A stretch of DNA of 13,878 nucleotides from QHXW01 sp041486185. GTDB taxonomy: Bacteria > Acidobacteriota > Terriglobia > Bryobacterales > Bryobacteraceae. Shown piece after piece: positions 1 through 5,509 of the stretch; the first letter of the stretch is position 1; every line of letters starts with the position of its first letter. The stretch is taken from NCBI GenBank assembly GCA_041486185.1, contig JBGPKX010000138.1, forward strand, positions 1-13,878. The letters run 5' to 3'. Made by a program: the position numbers and the translations under genes. Below the pieces are notes generated by a model. The model did no database searches and had not been told where the DNA came from. It saw only the letters and a list, made by a program, of their open reading frames with translations.

Positions 1-2
1 AT

Positions 3-1025
3 TACTCGCTCGATCCCGAGATGGTCACCGTGCACGAGTTCGGCCACAACTTCTGGGCCATCATGGTGAGCAACAACGAATTCGAAGAAGCGTGGCTCGA
101 TGAAGGATTCAACACGTACTCCACTCGCAGAGTGCTGGAAGCTGCGTACGGAACCCGGTATCACTACGAGCACCTACTCGGATTTCCCGTGCCGGCTATG
201 CCCTGGTTCTTGGTGCGCCCTCCGTTTTTCCCGTTTTCGGGCTTGGGCGCGATCCCGCTGGGCGGTTACTTTTCCTACGTCGAAGGCCGCGAGGGACTCG
301 CCAGCCGCCTGCCTTATTTGTTACAGGCCAAGGACGACGATCTGGTGCGCAAGGGCTGGCAGTATCGCAACCACGAAAGCTACGTGGTGAACTCGTACAA
401 TCGACCCGCGCTCGCGATGCGGACACTCGATAATTATTTGGGCTTTGAAACTATGACGCGAGTGATGCGCGCCTACCAGCAGCGCTGGCGCTTTCGCCAT
501 CCGTCGACCAAAGATTTCATCGACACCGTCAACGAAGTCTCGGGCCGGAACATGGACTGGTTCTTCCAACAGTTTTTCTACAGCTCAAATGTCGCGGACT
601 ATGCGGTGACAGAGTTGACGTCAGGTCCGGCCGATGTGAGGGCCGGCTATTACGACGAAAACGGGAAGAAGGTATTTCACTCTGAGACGACAGCCTCCTC
701 AATGCCCAACGCCTATCGCTCCTCCGTGCTTGTCCAGCGCCTGGGAGAAGTCATTGCGCCGGTAGACGTGCTGGTGTGCTTCGAGAATGGAAGCACGGCG
801 CGCGAACATTGGGATGGCAGTTACCGCTGGGTGCGATACGAGTACCTGAAACCGGCCAAGGCCGTGTCAGCCGAGGTCGATCCCGACCGGCGTATCGCCC
901 TCGAAGCAAATTTCACCAACAACAGCCGCACTGCCACGCCAGACCGTACCGCCGCGTTCGAGTGGTACATCCGCTGGATCTTCTGGCTGGAGAATCTGTT
1001 TTTCGCCGTGGGCTTTTTCAGTTAA
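3..1025 (+). CDS. M1 family zinc metallopeptidase, C-terminal part (5' end outside window)
   Basis: The reading frame is already open at the window edge, so the N-terminus is missing. The gluzincin zinc site is intact: HEFGH (codons 33-47) is followed 18 residues later by the Glu of WLDEG (codon 102-104), which is the M1 HEXXH-x18-E pattern. The Tyr of SYNRPAL (codon 396-398) sits where M1 enzymes have the transition-state Tyr. The helical region that follows contains DWFFQQFF, typical of the end of the catalytic part. The tail is a beta-rich segment and ends in an aromatic, hydrophobic stretch (WYIRWIFWLENLFFAVGFF) that could be a membrane helix or a hydrophobic packing strand. Family knowledge predicts an aminopeptidase-type enzyme, probably exported or membrane-anchored; the substrate cannot be read from the sequence. 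It ends in TAA, and the next locus is a relic on the other strand. Confidence 0.93.
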   Translation, partial: YSLDPEMVTVHEFGHNFWAIMVSNNEFEEAWLDEGFNTYSTRRVLEAAYGTRYHYEHLLGFPVPAMPWFLVRPPFFPFSGLGAIPLGGYFSYVEGREGLASRLPYLLQAKDDDLVRKGWQYRNHESYVVNSYNRPALAMRTLDNYLGFETMTRVMRAYQQRWRFRHPSTKDFIDTVNEVSGRNMDWFFQQFFYSSNVADYAVTELTSGPADVRAGYYDENGKKVFHSETTASSMPNAYRSSVLVQRLGEVIAPVDVLVCFENGSTAREHWDGSYRWVRYEYLKPAKAVSAEVDPDRRIALEANFTNNSRTATPDRTAAFEWYIRWIFWLENLFFAVGFFS

Positions 1026-1059
1026 GGATGCTGGCGTGCGAGACGACGCCTTGTTCCGT

Positions 1060-1103
1060 TTCGCGACACGATCGCCACAAACGCATTTTTCGTTGTTTCG
1101 CTG
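1060..1103. repeat. Imperfect direct repeat, copy 1 (left of sigma-factor relic)
   Basis: This 44-base stretch matches 2123-2165 in the same orientation. By hand I count about 36 identical aligned positions, one single-base gap, and mismatches that are mostly transitions. Shared blocks include ATCGCCACAAA and TTTCGCTG. In copy 2 the repeat carries the TACAAT box and ATG start of the membrane-protein gene. Here the same places read CACGAT and ACG, so copy 1 has no promoter or start and looks like a decayed duplicate. Weaker similarity may extend about 13 bases further left. Confidence 0.6.
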
Positions 1104-1165
1104 AGACGGCCGGTTTTCGCCCATGGCGGCTCCAGCTGCCTTGAGCCGGACCCAGAAAGTGTCCC

Positions 1166-2097
1166 GCACGCTCGGGCGCGGTCGAGGAGCAGCTCGCGCT
1201 CGCGGGCGTTGCGCGCGAGTGCTGCCGCGCGCTCGAACTCAAGGCGGGCCTCGTCGACGCGGCCGAGCTTGGCGAGGAGGTCGCCGCGCACGCTCGGCAG
1301 GAGGTGGTAAGACTTAAGCGATGGCTCGGAGGTCAGCGCGTGACAGGCGGCGATCGCGGCCAGGCGCGCCGCCGAGCGAATTGCTGACTTGCTGGGCACG
1401 CTCAAGCGCGGCGAGACCTCGACGGATGAGCAGTTGATCCCACAGCCCGCGGTTCTGATCCAACAGCGGGATCGGTTCTCCCGATGGGCCCACCCGCGCC
1501 CTCGAGCGCGACGCCTGGATCTCCATCAGCGCAACGAGGCCGAGGCCCCCCGGTTCGTTGGGAGCGAGCTCAGCCAGGATTCGGCCCAGACGCAGCGCAT
1601 CGTCGCAGAGCGCGGGCCGCATCCAGTCGTCGCCGGCGGTTGCGGAGTAGCCTTCGTTGAAGATGAGGTAAATGACCTCGAGCACCGACAACAGATGGGC
1701 AGAAAGTTCGTCTCCACGGGGGCACCTCGAAAGGGACTCGCTTTTCGGCGAGGGTACGCTTGGCCCGGACGATGCGTTGGGCGATGGTGGGCTCCGGAAC
1801 CAGGAACGCACGCGCAATCTCGTCGGTAGTCAGACCACCGAGCAGGCGTAGCGTGAGCGCGACGCGCGCCTCGGCTGAGAGAACCGGATGACAGGCTGTG
1901 AACACGAGGCGCAGGAGGTCGTCGCCGATGTCGTCGTCGATCGCGGTTTCGAAATCCGCCACGGTCATCTCCTGCCGGGCTTCGAGTTCGCGGCCGAGTT
2001 CCTCGTGCTTGCGCTCGAGCAGCTTGTTTCGGCGTAAAAGATCGATGGCACGATGCTTCGCGGCGGCCATGAGCCGGGCGCCCGAGTTGCGCGGCAG
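1166..2097 (-). pseudogene. Decayed ECF-type RNA polymerase sigma factor with C-terminal TPR-like domain
   Basis: Three minus-strand frames together spell one protein of the ECF sigma family that carries a C-terminal helical domain (DUF6596 type). The first piece (about 2097-1722) covers the end of region 2 (KHRAIDLLRR) and region 4 (ACHPVLS, LTTDEIARAFLV, TIAQRIVRAKR). The second (about 1720-1365) has VIYLIFNEGYSA, LCDDALRLGR and LLIRRGLAALERA. The third (about 1360-1166) has SYHLLPSVRGDLLAKLGR and EFERAAALARN. Lesions seen: the first roughly 60 residues are absent; a one-base insertion in a G5 run at 1718-1722 shifts the frame after PFEVP; a small deletion and frame change lies near 1352-1365; and about 50 codons are missing where ACHA joins LTSEP near 1337. 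The frame is non-functional. Assignment of the family is firm by motif; the exact subgroup is from memory. Confidence 0.85.
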
Positions 2098-2122
2098 CCG
2101 ATCAGCAAGAATGCCCCTTCGC

Positions 2123-2165
2123 TTCGCGCTACAATCGCCACAAATGCATTTCCGCCGTTTCGCTG
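2123..2165. repeat. Imperfect direct repeat, copy 2 (right of sigma-factor relic)
   Basis: This is the partner of 1060-1103. It contains the TACAAT box (2130-2135) and the first codons of the membrane-protein gene that starts at 2144, so this copy is the functional or better-preserved one. The two copies flank the sigma-factor relic on both sides, about 1.06 kb apart. Confidence 0.6.
2130..2135 (+). promoter_or_regulatory. Candidate -10 box TACAAT, near-leaderless
   Basis: TACAAT matches the sigma-70 -10 consensus at five of six positions. It ends 8 bases before the ATG at 2144, so a start site 7 bases downstream would leave a leader of about 2 bases. No Shine-Dalgarno sequence is seen in the gap, and no good -35 hexamer is visible 17 bases upstream. 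Confidence 0.4.
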
Positions 2166-2722
2166 CGTTGCTCGTGGGCGCCTGGCTGGCCGGGTGCGTA
2201 TTCATGGACCTTATGGCCACACAGAATTTTCGTTCGGTCGACCGGCTGCTGGCGGCGGCTCCGCCGCAGATCGCGGAGCGGATTCAGGTGATGGGCGGAC
2301 ACGATCTGGCGCGCGTGTTTCTGCGCTATCAGGCGTAGGAGTTGAATCGGTCGTACTTTGAAAATTGGGAGCGGGTACAAATCGTGTTGGGGGCGACGCT
2401 GTTCCTGGTGCTGTTATGCGGGACCGTGCCGAACCGGTTGATGATGCTGCTCACCGTGTTGATGCTGGGGATTGTGCTGCTGATGCACTTCTTCCGGACG
2501 CCGGAAATTACGCGGCTGGGACGCGCTATCGATTTTGTGTCGCCAGGCACGCCGTCGCCGGACCGCGCACGCTTTTGGACGTTTCATGGCGCGTACTCGG
2601 CGAGCGAACTGATCAAGTTGGGGCTGGGGATTTTACTGGCGGTGGTGCTGGTACGTCGGAGGGGGAAGAGGACGGAACAAGTTGTGGACAATGCGGCGCA
2701 GAATCTCAGCCGCGTGAGTTGA
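2144..2722 (+). pseudogene. DUF4149-like four-helix membrane protein interrupted by one in-frame TAG
   Basis: The frame 2144-2338 encodes 64 residues with a first membrane helix (FAALLVGAWLAGCVFM) and the segment TQNFRSVDRLL, ending in YQA and TAG (2336-2338). The same frame continues at once with ELNRSYFENWERVQIVLG, two further helices (2393-2490) and a fourth (about 2600-2660), ending in TGA at 2722. Read through the TAG, the product is 192 residues including the stop position, with the layout expected of DUF4149/TMEM205-like proteins. In that family the residue before E-x-N-R is part of a conserved block, so one base change (for example TCG to TAG) explains the break. A TTG at 2342 could restart a 126-residue C-terminal piece, but the AGGAG at 2337-2341 touches it directly, which is too close for a normal ribosome site. 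The function of the family is not known to me. A sequencing error is possible. Confidence 0.7.
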
Positions 2723-2758
2723 TGCTTGACGGTGCATTGCCGGCGCCCCCCGCATCAT

Positions 2759-2780
2759 GGACAGGCGGGAACGCCTGTCC
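2759..2780. repeat. Perfect 9-bp hairpin between convergent genes (REP-like or terminator)
   Basis: GGACAGGCG, loop GGAA, CGCCTGTCC form a perfect stem of 9 bp. It lies in the 64-bp gap between the membrane-protein stop (2722) and the aldolase stop (2787). No T-run follows on either strand, so a classical intrinsic terminator is not supported. The GGACAGGCG/CGCCTGTCC arms resemble a repeat I associate with acidobacterial and planctomycete intergenic DNA, an unverified recollection. Confidence 0.5.
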
Positions 2781-2786
2781 TACCTT

Positions 2787-3566
2787 CTACAATAGGCCGT
2801 GGGCTTTTAGGACTTCGTCGACCAAGGCTACCAACTCATCGCGGGTGACGGAGAGTTTTTGGCCGTTCTTACTCAAGTCCTCGGCCACCACCGGACAATC
2901 GGGTGCGGCGCCGGGGCGGGTCTTGACACCGTAGCGCGTGCGCGAGTCCAGCAGTTTATCTACTTCCATCTTGGGCAACACCTTGGCGCCGCCCAGGAGT
3001 TCGGCTACCAGCGCGATGCGCGCGAAATGCTCCACCGTCTCCATGTTGAAGAACGCTTTGTAAACATCCGCACCATAGCAGACGGCGCCGTGGTTGCCCA
3101 TCATGATGGCGTCGTATTTGGGAATGTAGGGCAGCATGGGCGCGGTCAGCTCAGGGGTACCGGGCAATCCGTAGGCCGCGAGCGGCACGTAGCCGAGGCC
3201 GATGATCACTTCAGGGAGCAGCGCACGGTCGAGCGGTCGGCCGGCGGTGGCGAAGCCGGTGGAAACCGGAGGGTGCGCATGCAGCACGCTGTTCACGTCG
3301 GGCCGCATCTCATAGATGGTGCAGTGCATCAAAATTTCGGAAGTACACTCGCGGCGGCCATCGATTTTGCTTCCGCACTTATCCACGATGATCAGATCGT
3401 CGACGTGCATCATGCCCTTGCTGATGCCGGTGGGGGTGGCCAGTATGCGGTTTTCATCCAGGCGGATGGTGATGTTGCCGTCGTTGGCCGCGACCCAGCC
3501 CTTCTGATATACGAGGCGACCGATATCGACGATGTCCTGACGCAACTCGCGCTCGCTCTTTTGCAT
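2787..3566 (-). CDS. Class II aldolase/adducin family protein (FucA/AraD-like)
   Basis: The protein has 259 residues, close to the family size. Visible features in order: GWVAANDGNITIRL (residues 23-36, phosphate/substrate loop), TPTGISKG (44-51), the catalytic Glu77 in TSEI, the zinc ligands His96 and His98 in HAHPP, and the third ligand His159 in GNHGA. This set defines zinc aldolases such as L-fuculose-phosphate aldolase and the related L-ribulose-5-phosphate 4-epimerases. The family cleaves or epimerises sugar phosphates in the cytoplasm; the exact substrate is not deducible. The frame is open upstream to 3758, but those 64 residues do not look like family sequence and would overlap the rhomboid gene, so ATG 3566 is chosen. 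A TACAAT lies 12 bases upstream. It is divergent from the rhomboid gene with no sugar-pathway partner next to it. Confidence 0.88.
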   Translation of the reverse strand: MQKSERELRQDIVDIGRLVYQKGWVAANDGNITIRLDENRILATPTGISKGMMHVDDLIIVDKCGSKIDGRRECTSEILMHCTIYEMRPDVNSVLHAHPPVSTGFATAGRPLDRALLPEVIIGLGYVPLAAYGLPGTPELTAPMLPYIPKYDAIMMGNHGAVCYGADVYKAFFNMETVEHFARIALVAELLGGAKVLPKMEVDKLLDSRTRYGVKTRPGAAPDCPVVAEDLSKNGQKLSVTRDELVALVDEVLKAHGLL

Positions 3567-3578
3567 GCGGAATTCCAA

Positions 3579-3584
3579 ATTGTA
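3579..3584 (-). promoter_or_regulatory. Candidate -10 box TACAAT for the aldolase gene
   Basis: On the minus strand this reads TACAAT and ends 12 bases before the ATG at 3566, giving a predicted leader of about 6 bases. Together with 3608-3613 on the plus strand it forms the inverted pair ATTGTAC (3579-3585) and GTACAAT (3607-3613), so two back-to-back promoters face outward from a 21-bp centre. Confidence 0.35.
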
Positions 3585-3607
3585 CCAGACTGGTTGGAGC
3601 GAGACAG

Positions 3608-3613
3608 TACAAT
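3608..3613 (+). promoter_or_regulatory. Candidate -10 box TACAAT for the rhomboid gene, near-leaderless
   Basis: TACAAT ends 8 bases before ATG 3622, the same spacing as at 2130-2135. A start site 7 bases downstream leaves a leader of about 2 bases. The position supports ATG 3622 as the true start and argues against the upstream in-frame ATG at 3565. Confidence 0.4.
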
Positions 3614-3621
3614 GGTTGACC

Positions 3622-4431
3622 ATGGATAAGCGCCGCATGTGCCCGCACTGCCGGGCGTTCATCACCACCAGCGATCGCGTCTGCCCGTACTGCAACGAAA
3701 AAGTCGGCCCGCGCGCAGTGGAGCGCCGCGAGCCCGGCGCGATTTTGGGCGGCTTCATCCCGCACGCGCGCTACACGACCATCATCATTCTGGTGATTAA
3801 TTTCGGGCTGTTCGTGGCCACCTCCGTTTATGGCGGCAACGTTGGCGAGGGGAGGGCCCTTATCGCCTTTGGCGCCAAACAGCGGCTATTGATTTTTACC
3901 TATCACCAGTGGTGGCGTCTGGTGACGGCGGGCTTTCTGCACGGCGGCATCGCACATATCCTGATGAACTCCTGGGTGCTGTTCGATCTCGGCGCGCAAG
4001 TGGAGGAGGTCTACGGCACCAGCCGCATGATTGTGTTCTATTTCTTATCCACGGTGGGCGGGTTTTTCTTGAGCACGCTATGGAATCCGGGCATCTCGGT
4101 GGGCTCGTCGGCGGGAATATTCGGTCTCATCTGCGCCATGATTGCATTGGGTGTCCGGCACCGCAGCGCGTTGGGCGAGCAGATCCGGGGGCTCTATATC
4201 CGCTGGGCCGTATACGGGCTGCTATTCGGATTGCTGCCGTTTTTTGCCATCGATAACGCGGCTCACGTGGGCGGGCTGGCTGCCGGTTTCGGCGTGGCAT
4301 ATGTCGCTGGACTGCCCCGAATCCCCTTTGGAATCACGGAGAAACTCTGGCGTATTATAGCCGCAATCTGCGTCGGCATAACTGCATTGTGCTTTCTTTC
4401 GATGTATTTGTGGTTCAACCAGCAGAAATAG
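3622..4431 (+). CDS. Rhomboid family intramembrane serine protease with N-terminal zinc ribbon
   Basis: The 269-residue protein begins with a rubredoxin-like zinc ribbon (CPHC at 7-10, CPYC at 21-24). The rhomboid core follows: the HxxxxHxxxN block (His107, His112, Asn116), a Gly-rich helix, the nucleophile in GSSAGIFG (Ser163 by alignment) and the general base His215 in NAAHVGG. About seven hydrophobic helices can be traced between residues 52 and 268. Family knowledge: rhomboids cleave membrane helices inside the bilayer with a Ser-His dyad. The nucleophile loop is GSSAG rather than the usual GASGA, with the Gly after Ser exchanged for Ala. ATG 3622 is preferred because it places the zinc ribbon at the N-terminus and sits 8 bases after TACAAT. 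Tandem TAG TAG codons end the gene. A small secreted-protein gene follows 12 bases later. Confidence 0.92.
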   Translation: MDKRRMCPHCRAFITTSDRVCPYCNEKVGPRAVERREPGAILGGFIPHARYTTIIILVINFGLFVATSVYGGNVGEGRALIAFGAKQRLLIFTYHQWWRLVTAGFLHGGIAHILMNSWVLFDLGAQVEEVYGTSRMIVFYFLSTVGGFFLSTLWNPGISVGSSAGIFGLICAMIALGVRHRSALGEQIRGLYIRWAVYGLLFGLLPFFAIDNAAHVGGLAAGFGVAYVAGLPRIPFGITEKLWRIIAAICVGITALCFLSMYLWFNQQK

Positions 4432-4437
4432 TAGAAT
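4432..4437 (+). promoter_or_regulatory. Candidate -10 box TAGAAT for the Lys-rich protein gene
   Basis: TAGAAT directly follows the rhomboid stop codon and ends 6 bases before GTG 4444. The predicted start site would fall on the GTG itself, giving a truly leaderless mRNA. No Shine-Dalgarno sequence is present. The TAG also forms a second in-frame stop for the rhomboid gene, so the match may be coincidental. Confidence 0.3.
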
Positions 4438-4443
4438 AAAAGT

Positions 4444-4662
4444 GTGAGACTTTACACGCTTCTGCTGGCCGCGTTGATCGGTTTAAGCAGTTTCCAGGTG
4501 GCTGCGGCGGAGACCACCCACCCAAAACCGATGCACAAGGTTAAGAAGCACGCCGCCAAATATCACGGCAAGAAGCCCAAGAAGTACAAACCCGGCAAGT
4601 TCAAAGCCTCCAAACAGAAAAAGGCCAAGAAAGCCAAGTGGGGCGCCAGCCGCAAGATTTGA
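4444..4662 (+). CDS. Small exported, very Lys-rich protein (72 aa), unknown function
   Basis: The product has a short signal peptide (RLYTLLLAALIGLSSFQVAAA) with a likely cut after AAA near residue 22. The remaining tail is extremely basic: 19 Lys in the last 45 residues, plus four His residues in the mature chain (one just before this span) and one Arg, with motifs such as KKPKKYKPGK and KQKKAKKAKW and almost no acidic residues. No catalytic motif or fold is recognisable. Such a tail would bind polyanions (surface polysaccharide, nucleic acid, phosphate groups), which is inference only. The start is GTG 4444; a GTG two bases earlier is out of frame. It is 12 bases downstream of the rhomboid gene and may be co-transcribed or use its own TAGAAT box. 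I do not recognise a named family. Confidence 0.7.
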   Translation: MRLYTLLLAALIGLSSFQVAAAETTHPKPMHKVKKHAAKYHGKKPKKYKPGKFKASKQKKAKKAKWGASRKI

Positions 4663-4732
4663 ACGGCTGCCTGCGACTAAACCCGCTCCATTCCAGCAGC
4701 AGACCCAGGACGAAGACCGGCTCGGCCGGCAG

Positions 4733-5509
4733 CTACTGCCCGGTTGCAGCCCACCGCAGATACACGACAATATCCTGCAGTTCCGCCACAGAGTAATCCT
4801 TGACGAAATCTTCGTGACGCCAGGTTTGGTTTTCGACTAACGACACGACATCGCGCCGCGCCAACGCACGCAGGACGGGCGGCGGGAGGGTCAGATCGTA
4901 TAGACGCACGTGGTTGCCATTCTGCTCGGCGAGCAGCGCGGGAAACTCTTCGCCATTTGCGAGCTTCGCGTTGAGGACATGGCGGGAGCGCGTGGCGTGA
5001 ATCAGGCTGGTCAGCTCCGTGGGGCTCTTCACGGGTAGCGCGGTCAGATCCGGGCCGACGGCAATCCCACGCCCACCCACGGCGTGGCAGGCGCCGCAAT
5101 GATTGCGCGGCGGATCGAAGAAAAGCGCGTGGCCGCGAGCGGCTTGCGGCGGTCCGCCGAAACTCGGCATGCTTGCCGGACCGACGCCGGGGGGCATGGG
5201 ATTAGCGGGCGGCGCGGGATCGGTGGCCGACGAAAGACTGGCTACATACTCCACCACGGCGCGAATCTCGTCGTCTTTCAACCGGCCCTTCCATGCAGGC
5301 ATGGCCGAGCTGGGGATACCATCGCGCGTCACGTTGAGCAAGTAGTCTTTCGAAAAACTACGGCCGCGCAGCCTGGGACCGCGCCCCGCTGCGCCGGCGA
5401 CGCCGTGGCAGTAGCCCACCGAGCAGCTCTGCGCGAAAATCCTTTCGCCGCGTGCGATCACCGAGGGATCGAGGGCGCTCTGCGCCAGCAGCAGCGCAAG
5501 CGCGATCAT
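4733..5509 (-). CDS. Exported di-heme c-type cytochrome, partner of the PQQ dehydrogenase
   Basis: The 258-residue protein starts with a short signal peptide (MIALALLLAQSA). The first heme domain has CSVGYCH (Cys29, Cys34, His35), which is CX4CH rather than CXXCH, and its axial ligand is probably Met70 in SSAMPAW. A Pro-rich linker (98-120) leads to a second domain with normal CGACH (138-142) followed by VGPDLT, resembling the cytochrome domain common in Planctomycetes and Acidobacteria. No clear axial Met is seen near its end (HEDFVKDYS instead of a SxMP motif). The ATG overlaps the dehydrogenase stop as ATGA, so translation is probably coupled. Inferred role: it takes electrons from the PQQ dehydrogenase in the periplasm and passes them to the respiratory chain. 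Confidence 0.9.
   Translation of the reverse strand: MIALALLLAQSALDPSVIARGERIFAQSCSVGYCHGVAGAAGRGPRLRGRSFSKDYLLNVTRDGIPSSAMPAWKGRLKDDEIRAVVEYVASLSSATDPAPPANPMPPGVGPASMPSFGGPPQAARGHALFFDPPRNHCGACHAVGGRGIAVGPDLTALPVKSPTELTSLIHATRSRHVLNAKLANGEEFPALLAEQNGNHVRLYDLTLPPPVLRALARRDVVSLVENQTWRHEDFVKDYSVAELQDIVVYLRWAATGQ

Noticed and set aside
1018..1405. Short minus-strand frames after the M1 gene as separate proteins
   Set aside because: Their recognisable part is the C-terminal end of the decayed sigma factor. The rest is intergenic or repeat sequence.
1060..2165. Sigma-factor segment as an insertion sequence or transposon
   Set aside because: There is no transposase and there are no terminal inverted repeats. 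The flanking repeats are 44 bases and diverged, unlike a fresh target duplication.
2859..3629. 256-residue plus-strand open frame opposite the aldolase
   Set aside because: It is antisense to the aldolase catalytic core and shows no recognisable fold or start signal.
2787..3758. Longer 323-residue form of the class II aldolase
   Set aside because: The extra 64 residues have no family similarity, run antisense through the rhomboid zinc ribbon, and pass the TACAAT box. ATG 3566 begins the conserved sequence.
4717..4729. CCGGC-TCG-GCCGG as a terminator between the Lys-rich and cytochrome genes
   Set aside because: The stem is only 5 bp with a 3-base loop and no T-run, which is expected by chance in such GC-rich DNA.
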